Below, in pieces: positions 19,220 through 27,877 of a stretch of 64,000 nt of DNA. The notes beneath the pieces were generated by a model. The model was not told the origin of the DNA and made no database searches. It saw only the letters and a list, made by a program, of their open reading frames with translations. Numbering within the stretch: position 1 is the stretch's first letter; every line of letters starts with the position of its first letter. Source of the stretch: Plantactinospora sp040120695. GTDB lineage: Bacteria; Actinomycetota; Actinomycetes; Mycobacteriales; Micromonosporaceae. The stretch lies in NCBI RefSeq assembly GCF_040120695.1, contig NZ_JBEEAC010000012.1:124001-188000 (forward strand), given 5' to 3'. The position numbers and the translations under genes are program-made.

Positions 19220-20713
19220 TCAGTCTGCCACGGGCGCCAGGACGCCGCGTTCCATCAGGTGCGCAATGATCGGCCCGGCCGCGTCGGCAAGGTCCTCCGG
19301 CGGTACGTCGTGGGCCAGCGCCAGCACCGCCAGCTGCTCGCGCAGCGGCACCTGGCCGTTGGCCCCGCCGACCAGGGCCAGCACCAGCGGGTCCACCTCC
19401 TCGGTCCAGCGCAGCCCGTGCGACTGGACGAGGATCTGCCGGTCCACCGCCCAGCCGTCGTCGCCCATCGACGCCTCCTGGCGCAGCTTCAGCCCGTCGA
19501 CCGCGCGGAACCGGGTCGCCAGCAGCGCCTCGCCGTCCCGGCCCCGCAGCCAGTCCTGCCGGTCGAACCAGGCCGCGATCTGCTCCCCCATCGGCGGCTG
19601 TACGGCCTGCCGCAGATCCTCGACCCGGAGCACCGGATCGGTGCTGCCGCCCCGGCGCAGGTTCACCACGCCGAAGCCGATCGCCTCGACCTTCTGCGCG
19701 TCGAACCAGTCCAGCCAGGCGGCGACCCGGTGCGGGTCCGCAGCCTCGCTGGCGTCGGCAAGCCACAGGTCGACATAGGCCATCGGGTCGGCGACCTCGC
19801 GCTGGATCACCCAGGCGTCCAGCCCGGTGCCGGCGAACCAGCCGGCGACCCGCTCGCCCCAGTCCTCCCCGGCCACGTGCAGCCAGTTCGCCAGGTACTG
19901 CATGGTGCCGCCCTCGGTGAGCAGTCCCGGTGCGGCGGCGGCCAGTTCGGCGCCGATCCCGTCGCCGACCCGGCCCGAGTCACGGTAGCTGTGCGTGGTG
20001 GTGCCGGGACCGACCACGAAGGGCGGATTGCTCACCACCAGGTCGAAGCGTCGACCGGCCACCGGCCTGACCAGGTCGCCCTTGCGCAGCTCCCAGTGGT
20101 GTCCGTTCAGCGCCGCGGTGGTCGCGGCGAACCGCAGTGACCGGTCGGAGACGTCGGTGGCGGTCACCGAGCGGGCGTGCTCGGCCAGGTGCAGCGCCTG
20201 CACCCCGCTGCCGGTGCCGAGGTCGAGGGCGGTGCCGACCGGGCGCCGGATGGTCGCCCCGACCAGCGTGGTGGTCGCACCGCCGATCCCGAGTACGTGG
20301 TCGGCCGCGAGCGGCTGGCCGGGCCGGGCACCGGCCGGTACGTCGGAGAGGACCCACCAGGAGTCCCCGTACGGCTCCAGGTCGACACCCTGGCGCAGTC
20401 CGTCGCCGACCCGTTCGAGCAGCCCTCCGGCGAGCGCGTCGGCGAGCGGGAGTGGGGCGAACGCGTTCCGTACCGTGGCCTCCGGCTCGGTCTGGGCGCA
20501 GACGAAGAGCCGGATCAGGGTGGCGAGCGGCTCCCGCTCCTCGGTGACCCGAAGCGCCGCCCGGTAGTCGTTGCGGGCCAGTCCGCTGGTCGCTGCCGGG
20601 CCGAGCCGGTCGGCGATGCCGCTCGAGGTGTAGCCCGCGCTGGTCAGTGCCGTCCGGAGCTGGTCGACCCCAGCCGGGGACAGCAGCATCTCGTTCCCGT
20701 CCACGGCGTCCAT
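19220..20713 (-). CDS. class I SAM-dependent methyltransferase, DUF7059-type N-terminus
   Basis: 497 residues. An N-terminal helical domain (about 1-130) precedes a Rossmann methyltransferase with motif I LDLGTGSGVQALHLA and the catalytic VVSNPPFVVG, which resembles HemK/PrmC-type or RNA N6 enzymes that flip a planar amide or base. A C-terminal domain of about 150 residues (from AVQPPMGEQIAAWFDR) is specific to actinobacterial homologues. The target is unknown. ATG 20713 (MDAVDGNEM) is chosen since upstream codons are low-complexity. It precedes dtd in an operon, four bases apart. Confidence 0.82.
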   Translation of the reverse strand: MDAVDGNEMLLSPAGVDQLRTALTSAGYTSSGIADRLGPAATSGLARNDYRAALRVTEEREPLATLIRLFVCAQTEPEATVRNAFAPLPLADALAGGLLERVGDGLRQGVDLEPYGDSWWVLSDVPAGARPGQPLAADHVLGIGGATTTLVGATIRRPVGTALDLGTGSGVQALHLAEHARSVTATDVSDRSLRFAATTAALNGHHWELRKGDLVRPVAGRRFDLVVSNPPFVVGPGTTTHSYRDSGRVGDGIGAELAAAAPGLLTEGGTMQYLANWLHVAGEDWGERVAGWFAGTGLDAWVIQREVADPMAYVDLWLADASEAADPHRVAAWLDWFDAQKVEAIGFGVVNLRRGGSTDPVLRVEDLRQAVQPPMGEQIAAWFDRQDWLRGRDGEALLATRFRAVDGLKLRQEASMGDDGWAVDRQILVQSHGLRWTEEVDPLVLALVGGANGQVPLREQLAVLALAHDVPPEDLADAAGPIIAHLMERGVLAPVAD

Positions 20714-20807
20714 CCTGCCCGCCGGCCGAGCCGGACCGGCCCGCAACCCCCGCAGTTCGAGGCCCGGAACCACCCCGTCGGGTGTAACCGGGCGCGACAC
20801 TCGAGAA

Positions 20808-22010
20808 TCAGTCGACCGGTTCGATCGGCGTTTCCCCAGCTCCCGACCGCTGTGTCGGCTCGGGGGCGGCAACCGTCGGCTGCCCGGTTCCGCCAGCCGG
20901 CTGCCCCGGACCGGTCAGCGGATGCCCGGGGGCGACGGCCGGGTGCGCCGGATTGGGGAACGGATGCCCGGGGGCAGCGGTCGGGTAGCCCGGATACGCG
21001 GACAGTGGATGTCCGGGGGCGGGCATCAGGTACCCCTGGGCTCCGGGAAGTGGATGTCCGGGGGCGGGCATCGGGTACGACGGTGCGGGGGTCGGACGGT
21101 CGGGCGCGACGGTCGGCAGCCGGTGGCGCCGGGCCAGCCAGAGCACCACGGCGGCGTAGCCGGCGTGCACCAGCAGGCTGACCACGAACATCTGCCAGGG
21201 AGCGTCGGCGGCCGTCTCCTCGCTGGCGAGGTCACCCACCGCCGCCGCGCCAATGAACGAGGCCAGGTTGGTCACCACGTGCAGCGCGATCGCCGCCTCC
21301 AGGCCACCGGTACGGATGGTCAGCCAGCCGAGCACGCCGCCCACGATCGTCAGGTCGACGAAGCCCCACCCGGTGCCCCAGCCGTGGGCCAGAGCGAAGA
21401 GCACGGCCTGGAGGGCGATCGCCGGCCACGGTGTGCGGAGGAAAGCGCCGACGGCCTGCAACAGCCAGCCCCGGAAGACGTACTCCTCGGCGGCGGCCTG
21501 CAACGGCACCAGCAGGAGCAGTACGACAAGCGCGCCGAGGAAGCCGGCCCAGCCCGGCCAGCCGCTGTCGACGGCTCGGCCGTCGTCCGTGCCGCCGGTC
21601 AGCGACAGCAGGCCGATGCCGCCGCCCAGCAACAGCAGCACCGCCGGTACGGCGACAAGCGCACACCAGCCGAGCCAGCGCCAGCGCAGCCGGCCGAGCA
21701 CCGAGGAGACGGTACCGGCCGGACGGGCCTGCACCCAGCGCGCCGCGAGGAGCACGAACGGCAGCGCGGCGGCGATGGTGGCCAGTAGCAGTGCGAGGTC
21801 ACCCACCGTGCCGAGGGTCGGCAGGCCGTCCGGCCCGTCCGGTCGTCCGGCCAGGAGGGCGGCCGCGGTGCCGATGCCGGCCAGCAGGCAGAGGACGACG
21901 AAGGTCCCGCCGAGGATCAGCAGGGTGCCGAGCAGCGGGCGCCACCAGCGGTGCCGTTCCGTGCGGGCCAGCCGGTGGTAGGGGGTACCCGGCGCAGGTG
22001 CGGTAGTCAT
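20808..22010 (-). CDS. CPBP family intramembrane metalloprotease with proline-rich repeat tail
   Basis: 400 residues with about eight membrane segments. CPBP/Abi motifs are present in order: EEYVFRGWL (EExxxR), FALAHGW (FxxxH) and HVVTN. Members cleave prenylated or other membrane proteins or act as immunity factors. After about residue 295 the protein ends in a disordered tail with six copies of PAPGHPL or variants (APGHPF, GPGQP), encoded by tandem ggatgcccgggggc units at about 20920-21070. Cytoplasmic location of the tail is likely but not certain. The gene is apparently monocistronic. Confidence 0.85.
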   Translation of the reverse strand: MTTAPAPGTPYHRLARTERHRWWRPLLGTLLILGGTFVVLCLLAGIGTAAALLAGRPDGPDGLPTLGTVGDLALLLATIAAALPFVLLAARWVQARPAGTVSSVLGRLRWRWLGWCALVAVPAVLLLLGGGIGLLSLTGGTDDGRAVDSGWPGWAGFLGALVVLLLLVPLQAAAEEYVFRGWLLQAVGAFLRTPWPAIALQAVLFALAHGWGTGWGFVDLTIVGGVLGWLTIRTGGLEAAIALHVVTNLASFIGAAAVGDLASEETAADAPWQMFVVSLLVHAGYAAVVLWLARRHRLPTVAPDRPTPAPSYPMPAPGHPLPGAQGYLMPAPGHPLSAYPGYPTAAPGHPFPNPAHPAVAPGHPLTGPGQPAGGTGQPTVAAPEPTQRSGAGETPIEPVD

Positions 22011-22035
22011 CCGGCAAGCGTGCCGTACCGGCGCC

Positions 22036-22107
22036 GGCCGGACATCGGCGGTGGTGCACGGCCGGACATCGGCGGTGGTGCACGGCGGATCGGCGGTGGC
22101 GCTCGAC
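22036..22107. repeat. 24-bp tandem repeat upstream of the CPBP gene
   Basis: Copies of ggccggacatcggcggtggt followed by gcac stand at about 22037 and 22061, with a decayed third (cggcggatcggcggtggcg) to 22107. It is the array closest to a gene start rather than a stop, between the CPBP start and the cupin stop. Confidence 0.75.
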
Positions 22108-22166
22108 CGTGAACGGCTGTTCTCGACGGGATGCCGCCGCCGGTGCCGACCCGGGCCGGGGTCGGC

Positions 22167-22606
22167 TCAGGCCAGATGGAAGTCGGCGAAGTCGAAGCCG
22201 GGCGCCACCACGCAGCTCAGCAGGACCGGCTGGTCACCCGCCGGCTCGGCCGACTGCCAGACACCGCCGGGGACCACCGCCTGTGGCCGCTCACCGGCGG
22301 CCACGTCGGGGCCGAGCCGGACGTCGGTCGGTTTCTCCGCCGGCACCCTGGCCGCGCCACCGAGCCGCAGCCGCAGCGGGCCACCCGAGTGCCAGAGCCA
22401 CAGCTCGTCGGAGCGGACGACGTGCCAGCGGGACCGTTCCCCGGGTTGCAGCAGGAAGTAGATCGCGGTCGCGGCGGCACGCGGTCCGCCGTACCCCTCG
22501 GGGTCGAAGGCGTGCGTCGAGCGCCAGGTCTCGCGGAACCAGCCGCCCTCCGGGTGGGGGGCCAGTTGGGCTGCTCGGCCAGCGGGGGCCGGCGCGGTGT
22601 CGTCAC
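22167..22606 (-). pseudogene. frameshifted cupin (DUF985/Cupin_5 type)
   Basis: The C-terminal 130 codons read as a complete DUF985 cupin (HPEGGWFRETWRSTHAF, YFLLQPGERSRWHVVRSDE, WLWHSGGP, ending APGFDFADFHLA and stop at 22167). That frame has no start codon. A GTG at 22606 with ggagg (22614-22618) seven bases upstream starts the same gene in another frame and reads VTTPRRPPLAEQ; the frame then changes between about 22554 and 22572, in or next to a C-rich run (G run on the + strand). One missing base (or two extra) restores continuity. It is either a recent pseudogene or an assembly error in a homopolymer. Confidence 0.72.
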
Positions 22607-22730
22607 GGCTCGACCTCCACTCGGGTACGCCGGGTCCGGCGACCGGCGACCGGCAGTCTACCGAGCGGGGTACGCCCGGGCTGGCCGGTACGGAAGTGGA
22701 TACGCCCCCGCCTCCGGTCGTGCCGACGGG

Positions 22731-23318
22731 TCAGAGCCCGGCCGCCTCGTCGTAGCGGCGGCGCAGGTCGGCCATCTCCGAGGTGTCCAGTGCCTCCTTG
22801 AGCGCCAGTTCCTCGTACTTGTCCGGGAACATGTCCCGCAGCCGGTCGACGAACCGGACGTCGTCGGTCGCCTCGACGACCTGGATGCCCGGCGGTTCGG
22901 TGGACATGTCCACGATCACCGGGCCGGCCAGCTTGACCGCCCAGTCCCAGGGGCGATCCTGCTCGGCGACCCCGCAGAGGTGGAAGCCGTAGACCGTCTG
23001 CACCTCGGCGAGCGTGCTGACCCCGCTCGGCTCGAAACCGTAGACGTGTACGCCGCAGATGATCGACGGCTTCTTGCCGTCCTTCTCGGCGGTCGCCTGC
23101 TGCACGTGATGGCCCGAGTGTTGGTGCTGCCCCGGGTCGACAGACTCCAGAGTGGTCCGCAGCCGGGTCGTGATCTGCCCCCGCAGATCCGCTGGTCCGG
23201 CCTCCGAACCGGCCGTGTTGACCAGGATGACGGTGCCGGCCGACACCGCCAGCAGGATGACCGCCACCCACACGAAGCGGTTGCGGTACCACCCCGCGAA
23301 ACTGTTCCGGGTAATCAT
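22731..23318 (-). CDS. hypothetical membrane-anchored protein
   Basis: 195 residues. One N-terminal membrane segment (FVWVAVILLAVSAGTVILV, residues about 15-33) with RNR before it predicts an N-in, C-out anchor. The soluble part has HQHSGHH (about 63-69), a histidine cluster that could bind metal, then ICGVHVYGFEPSGVSTLAEVQTVYGFHLCG with two cysteines. I do not recognise a family. The C-terminus is charged and helical. It ends 125 bases before the broken cupin on the same strand. Confidence 0.65.
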   Translation of the reverse strand: MITRNSFAGWYRNRFVWVAVILLAVSAGTVILVNTAGSEAGPADLRGQITTRLRTTLESVDPGQHQHSGHHVQQATAEKDGKKPSIICGVHVYGFEPSGVSTLAEVQTVYGFHLCGVAEQDRPWDWAVKLAGPVIVDMSTEPPGIQVVEATDDVRFVDRLRDMFPDKYEELALKEALDTSEMADLRRRYDEAAGL

Positions 23319-23744
23319 GATCGTGTCTCATCTCGTCGCCGGGTTGGTGCGTTGGCAGATCTCGTCGGACGTGCCGACCCGTGCGGGGTAGGTGTCCGTC
23401 GTTGGCGGAAACTGGCCCGGCGAACGCAGCGCGGATCCATCTGGCGTCGCGGCGGCGCCGCTGCCGACACTGCTCTAGCTCCCGTGCTGGCCGTTCCCAG
23501 TGCGGTTGCCCCCGCACTGCGGCGATATGAGCCATTCCAGCACGCCCCGCCCCACCCCGGCAATATCGACGATGCTCAGCATCGGTGAATGCCCGGTGGA
23601 GCACCCCGGCACAGCCGCCGCCCCCGGGAGTGTGGAGCGCGGCTTCGGCCCGGGGCCGAGGGTCCCGTACTCGGATCCCGGCGGTGTGTCGCCTGGTCGG
23701 AGGGGTCCGGTCGAGCCGGCGAAGTCCCCCTCTATGCTCGGCCG
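23319..23744. other. intergenic region, divergent, 426 bases
   Basis: No coding frame is convincing. The only notable structure is a short hairpin, cagtgcgg (23498-23505) and ccgcactg (23512-23519) with a six-base loop, and gatgctcagcatc at about 23571. Both flanking genes read outward, so the hairpin is not their terminator. A TATGCT -10-like element at 23733 serves the VOC gene. Confidence 0.4.
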
Positions 23745-24179
23745 ATGGCGTCGGTCAAGCAGATCCAGGTCACCTTCGACTGCGCAGAACCCGAGCGTCT
23801 TGCTCGTTTCTGGTGCGAGGTGTTGGGGTACGTCGTTCCGGCACCGCCGGAGGGGTTCGCCACCTGGGACGATTTCAGTCGCTCGCTGCCGCCCGAGCGA
23901 CAGGGCACAGGGTTCGCATGCATTGATCCCACAGGTGTGGGACCGCGGCTCTACTTCCAGCGCGTCCCCGAAGGCAAGGTTGTCAAGAATCGGCTGCATC
24001 TTGACGTACGGGTCGGCACCGGGCTCGTCGGTGAGGAGCGCCTGGCCGCACTCGAGGCCGAATGCGCACGACTGATCGCGCTCGGCGCGGCACGCGTGCG
24101 ACTGCTGTCTGCCGATGGCTACAACGAGTCTTGCCTCGTGATGCAGGACATCGAGGGCAACGAGTTCTGTCTCGACTGA
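23745..24179 (+). CDS. VOC family protein (glyoxalase-like)
   Basis: 144 residues of the vicinal oxygen chelate fold, Glyoxalase_6-like: VTFDCAEPERLARFWCEVLGY at the start, YFQRVPEGKVVKNRLHLDV in the middle, DIEGNEFCLD at the end. The single-domain length implies a dimer with a metal site between subunits. Substrate unknown. ATG 23745 has no Shine-Dalgarno; TATGCT at 23733-23738 ends six bases before it, indicating a leaderless mRNA. A clear paralogue is at 62786-63169. Confidence 0.85.
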   Translation: MASVKQIQVTFDCAEPERLARFWCEVLGYVVPAPPEGFATWDDFSRSLPPERQGTGFACIDPTGVGPRLYFQRVPEGKVVKNRLHLDVRVGTGLVGEERLAALEAECARLIALGAARVRLLSADGYNESCLVMQDIEGNEFCLD

Positions 24180-24460
24180 GTCGCCGCGAGGGAGTGCGTT
24201 CTCGCCGGGTGCCGTCCACCGGAGCGTGGCGGAGCGTGGTAAGCAGCCGACCGTGGCCCGACGGTTGTCCGTGGTCACCGGCTCGACGCCGGACCGGGTG
24301 GTGACCTGTGGTCAGGAAGCAGGTTCCGGGCCGCGCCGGCCAGGAACAGCAGTGCCGAGGGCAGGAACGGATCGGAAGGGATGGACTCAATCGTGTGATG
24401 TCCTCGGCACCCGTCACCGCGCCGCGAACTGCCACCCGACGACTGCGGCATCATCAGACC

Positions 24461-25039
24461 ATGGAACTCTCCCTTCCGATCGATCCTGCGGCGAACGAAC
24501 TCGTCAATCGGGATCCTCTGGCACTCGTGATCGCGCTCGTGCTCGACCAGCAGGTCAGCATGGAGAAGGCCTTCGCCGGCCCGTACGAGTTGGAGAAGCG
24601 GCTCGGCCACATGCCGGACGCGGCCGAGCTGGCCGGCTTCGACCCGGAGGCGCTGGCCGTGATCTTCGCCGAGCGCCCCGCCCTGCACCGGTTTCCCAAG
24701 GCGATGGCGGCCCGGGTGCAGGAGGTGTGCCGGACCCTCGTCGAGCGGTACGACGGTGACCCGAGCCGGCTCTGGTCGGAGGCGGCGGACGGTCCGGAGC
24801 TGCTGAAACGGATCACCGGGCTGCCGGGCTTCGGCAAGCAGAAGGGGCAGATCTTCCTCGCCCTGCTCGGCAAGCGCTTCGGTGTGCAGCCACCCGGCTG
24901 GCGTGAGGCGGCTGGTGACTACGGCGTCGAGGGCGCCCACCACTCGGTCGCCGACGTGGTGGACGAGACGTCGCTGGCGAAGGTGCGCGAGCACAAGCAG
25001 CAGATGAAGGCCGCCGCCAAGGCCGCGACAGCGGGCTGA
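24461..25039 (+). CDS. HhH-GPD base-excision repair family protein
   Basis: 192 residues of the actinobacterial HhH-GPD-type DNA repair family. The helix-hairpin-helix with Gly/Pro loop is ITGLPGFGKQKGQIF (about 127-141). The N-terminus LALVIALVLDQQVSMEKAF matches the first core helices of the glycosylase fold. Full-length AlkA or Nth landmarks such as the iron-sulphur cluster are absent and the catalytic Asp is not obvious, so lesion specificity cannot be stated. ATG 24461 begins the family N-terminus; catcat lies six bases upstream as a possible -10. Confidence 0.82.
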   Translation: MELSLPIDPAANELVNRDPLALVIALVLDQQVSMEKAFAGPYELEKRLGHMPDAAELAGFDPEALAVIFAERPALHRFPKAMAARVQEVCRTLVERYDGDPSRLWSEAADGPELLKRITGLPGFGKQKGQIFLALLGKRFGVQPPGWREAAGDYGVEGAHHSVADVVDETSLAKVREHKQQMKAAAKAATAG

Positions 25040-25295
25040 GCCACCTCGGCCGGGCCGGCGGTGACCAGCCGCCGCCGCGAAGATCTGGAGGGCGGCGCTG
25101 ATCGGGAGGGCGTTGCTGGGTCGGTGCGGCGCTGGTTCGGAGGGCGGCGCTGGTTCGGTCCGTGGCAGCGCCGCTGACCGAGGCTGACTCGTTGAGTGGT
25201 GAGATCGTCGACACTCAGGGGGCAGTGTGCTGGTTACGACGGCTCCGGCCGGGTACCTCTCGGGCCGCCGACCGGACCCGCCGGGCTGACGTCGG

Positions 25296-26513
25296 ATGGC
25301 GGACATCCCGGCGGACCCGCTGCTGCGTGCCGAGTCCAGTTCGCAGCGGGCCACCTTCCTGGAGTTGTTCCTGGACCTGGTCTTCGTCTTCGCGCTCACC
25401 CGGGTCTCCCAGCGACTGGTCGAGGACTTCACCACGGATCAGCGCATCGTGTTCGCCGAGGCCGGTCAGACGCTGGTGCTCTTCCTGGCGCTCTGGCTGA
25501 TCTGGACGTCGACGGCCTGGGTCACCAGCACCCTGGAGCCCGAGGCGTTCGCGGTGCAGGGCGTCGTGGTGATCACGGTGGTCGGCAGCATGGTGGTGGC
25601 GGTCGCGTTGCCGCAAGGGTTCGGCGAGCAGGGCCTCATCTTCGTCGCCGCATATCTCGCGGTCCAGTTCGGTCGGCTCGGGTTCTTCCTGGTGGCGACG
25701 CGTGGCCGGGCCGTCGGGGCCGATACGGCGGGGCCCCGACGGGTACTCGTCTGGTCCGGGTTCACCGCTATGCCGTGGCTCGTCGGGGGACTGGCCGGCG
25801 AAGGCGGCCTCCGGGGGGTGCTGTGGACCATCGCGATCGCGCTGGACTATCTCGGGTTCACGCTGGGCTGGCCGATTCCCCGGCTCGGCCGCTCGCGGTA
25901 CGGCGCGGGGCCGTTCGCGGGGGAGCACCTGGCCGAGCGCTACCAGCAGTTCCTGTTGATCGCGCTCGGTGAGTTGATCCTCGTCACCGGGGTCACCTTC
26001 AGCCGCCAGGGCAGTGCCTTCACACCCGCCCGGACCGGCGCGCTGGGGCTTGCGCTGCTGACCACCGTGCTGCTGTGGCGGATCTACTTCTACCGGGCCG
26101 GGCACGTGCTACCCGCCGCGTTCATCCAGGCCCAGAATCCGGCCCGGTTCGGCCTCTCGGCCGTGTACACGCACCTGATCATGATCGCCGGGATCGTACT
26201 CACCGGAGTGAGCTACGAACTGACCATCGTTCATCCGCTCGGGGCCGTCGTGCCCGGCTGGCTGATCGTCGTGCTGGGCGGTCCCGCGCTGTTCCTGCTT
26301 GGGCGGGCCGGTTTCGAGTTCCAGGTGTTCGGGCGGATCTCCCGGCCCCGGGTGGGTGGTCTGTTCCTGCTGGGGGCGGTGGTACCGGTGGCGGGCCGGT
26401 TGCCGCTGCTGGCGGTTGCCGGCACCGCCGCCGGGGTGTTGCTCGGGGTGGCCCTTTTCGACCTGCGCCGCTCGCGCCTTCAGATGCCCGAGCAGCCGAG
26501 GCCGCCGGTCTGA
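25296..26513 (+). CDS. ltrA: low temperature requirement protein A (LtrA)
   Basis: 405-residue integral membrane protein of the LtrA family with about eleven hydrophobic segments. The conserved opening is present (FLELFLDLVFVFALTRVSQ near residues 21-39), as is the ERYQQFLLIALGELIL segment. LtrA was named from Listeria mutants that grow poorly in the cold; its biochemical role is unknown. No operon partner is visible. A set of ggcgctggttcgg repeats lies in the 256 bases before the gene. Confidence 0.85.
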   Translation: MADIPADPLLRAESSSQRATFLELFLDLVFVFALTRVSQRLVEDFTTDQRIVFAEAGQTLVLFLALWLIWTSTAWVTSTLEPEAFAVQGVVVITVVGSMVVAVALPQGFGEQGLIFVAAYLAVQFGRLGFFLVATRGRAVGADTAGPRRVLVWSGFTAMPWLVGGLAGEGGLRGVLWTIAIALDYLGFTLGWPIPRLGRSRYGAGPFAGEHLAERYQQFLLIALGELILVTGVTFSRQGSAFTPARTGALGLALLTTVLLWRIYFYRAGHVLPAAFIQAQNPARFGLSAVYTHLIMIAGIVLTGVSYELTIVHPLGAVVPGWLIVVLGGPALFLLGRAGFEFQVFGRISRPRVGGLFLLGAVVPVAGRLPLLAVAGTAAGVLLGVALFDLRRSRLQMPEQPRPPV

Positions 26514-26516
26514 TCG

Positions 26517-26597
26517 GCGGTCGGCTTCGGGTGGCGGTCGGCTGTCCGGTGGCGGTCGGCTGTCCGGTGGCGGTCGGCTTCAGGCGGCGGTCGGGTG
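26517..26597. repeat. 18-bp tandem repeat overlapping the antitoxin stop
   Basis: Four to five copies of ggtggcggtcggctgtcc or variants run from the ltrA stop into the last codons of the RHH gene (26580 onward), so the end of that protein (AHPTAA) derives from the array. Confidence 0.75.
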
Positions 26598-26897
26598 GGC
26601 GAGCGCGGCCAGGGCCCGGCGGACGTCGGCCAGCGACACCGTCGCCGAGTCGTCCAGGTCAGCCAGTCCGGCCTCGATCCACTGTCGCATCAGCGTGGTC
26701 ACCCCGATGCCCCGCGCCTCGGCCGCCGAGCGGACCCGTTCGTAGGTGTCCAACGGCAGGCGTACGGAGCGGCTGACCATCGGTACGTCGGTGTCCGGGA
26801 TGGGCAGCTCGACCGGCGGCGCGCCGTCGACCAGATCCGCGAGTTGATCGTCTCCGGCGTCGAACCGCTTGATGGCATCGTCTCGGTGCACAGTCAT
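26580..26897 (-). CDS. ribbon-helix-helix antitoxin (BrnA/CopG-like)
   Basis: 105 residues. After an acidic, probably flexible N-terminal half, residues 40-80 form a MetJ/Arc ribbon-helix-helix: SRSVRLPLDTYERVRSAAEA then GVTTLMRQWIEAGL. Such proteins pair with toxins and autorepress. ATG 26897 follows gaggaggcg, a strong ribosome binding site. It lies 84 bases downstream of a 95-codon BrnT-like gene on the same strand, the toxin-first order normal for BrnTA. The gap is longer than usual and the RHH is central rather than C-terminal, so the family label is provisional. Confidence 0.72.
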   Translation of the reverse strand: MTVHRDDAIKRFDAGDDQLADLVDGAPPVELPIPDTDVPMVSRSVRLPLDTYERVRSAAEARGIGVTTLMRQWIEAGLADLDDSATVSLADVRRALAALAHPTAA

Positions 26898-26981
26898 CGC
26901 CTCCTCCTCGTCTCCGTGCTCGATCTCGTGATCGATCCCGGTCTCCTGGTGCGCGATCTCGGGCCCGCCCGGTGGACGGAC

Positions 26982-27269
26982 TCATCGCCGTCGCCCCTGG
27001 ATCGCCTCCTCGTAGCGCTTGGACTCGATCTCGGTCAGGTCACGCGCGGAGAGGATGTCCCAGTCGTTGTCAACTTGATCGGCTTCGGCCAGCAGGATGG
27101 CCAGTCGTCGTCCGCGCCGTGCCGTGGCGTAGACGACCATCACGTCGTCGCCGAGGTGCCGGATCACCCGTCGGGCGCTGTGCAGCGCCTCCCACACCTC
27201 GCCCGGCGTGACGTCGTGGACCCTCAGGTTTCCCAGCGCCTCGTCGGTGAAGCTGAACCTGCTGCCCAC
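26982..27269 (-). CDS. BrnT-like putative toxin
   Basis: 95 residues, small and basic at the C-terminus. The C-terminal pattern DILSARDLTEIESKRYEEA resembles the BrnT motif (I/L-SAR-x4-E-x3-Y-E-E), and the mid part MVVYATARRGRRLAILLAEA resembles the two central strands of the RelE/BrnT RNase fold. GTG 27269 is the only reasonable start; TACGCT (27277-27282 on this strand) ends seven bases upstream and there is no Shine-Dalgarno, so the message may be leaderless while the antitoxin has a strong one. RNase activity is inferred. Confidence 0.62.
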   Translation of the reverse strand: MGSRFSFTDEALGNLRVHDVTPGEVWEALHSARRVIRHLGDDVMVVYATARRGRRLAILLAEADQVDNDWDILSARDLTEIESKRYEEAIQGRRR

Positions 27270-27425
27270 GCGGGCGAGCGTACCACGGACGTAATACGCC
27301 GAGGGTGGTGCACGCCAGGCTCCGGGACGGCCCGGTGCCGATCCCCGGGCGAGTGCGAGGATAGGGAAGGCACCCCGGGATGGGAGAGTTCCGGGAGGAC
27401 CGACCGCATCCCTCCGGAGGCCGTG

Positions 27426-27782
27426 GTGAAGCGTCAGGCGTACCAGCCAATCCTGATCACCGATGCCTCGCGCAGCCAGGACGACCAACTGCGTAGCCGC
27501 CAGCGCCGGTACATCGTGATGATGTCCATCCGGGCGGTCTGTATCGTCGTCGGTGCCATCCTGGTCGGTGCCAAGGCGCCGCTGCTCTGGCTCTGGCTGC
27601 CGTTCTGCGCCGCCGGCATGGTGCTGATCCCATGGCTGGCGGTACTGCTCGCGAACGACGGCCCGCCAAAGGAGCAGCACCGGATAGGCGCCAAGCTGCG
27701 TCGTAGGCAGCGGCACGAGCCCTCGCCCCGGGCCTTGTCCGCCGAGGAGCGGCCACACCGGGTGATCGACGCCGAGCCGTGA
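27426..27782 (+). CDS. DUF3099 membrane protein
   Basis: 118 residues. ILITDASRSQDDQLRSRQRRYI near residues 9-30 and two membrane helices (MSIRAVCIVVGAILVG; LLWLWLPFCAAGMVLIPWLAVLLA) define DUF3099, an actinobacterial family of unknown function with both termini inside. ggagg at 27416-27420 is five bases from GTG 27426, which is preferred over GTG 27423. It converges with psuK. Confidence 0.85.
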   Translation: MKRQAYQPILITDASRSQDDQLRSRQRRYIVMMSIRAVCIVVGAILVGAKAPLLWLWLPFCAAGMVLIPWLAVLLANDGPPKEQHRIGAKLRRRQRHEPSPRALSAEERPHRVIDAEP

Positions 27783-27877
27783 TCCGGCGCGTCCGCTCCG
27801 GTCGGTGGTCTCGTCCGGGCCGGTGACCGTGGGGCGTGGCGGGTGCCGTGCGACCTGGCGAGCCGCGCGGCACGGGC

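Noticed and set aside
23498..23519. Hairpin as terminator
   Set aside because: Both neighbouring genes are transcribed away from it, and the stem is only eight base pairs.
22603..23604. 333-residue reading frame on the - strand
   Set aside because: It spans the intergenic region and overlaps the membrane-anchored protein gene in another frame; composition is Arg/Gly-rich shadow and its end abuts the cupin start by coincidence.
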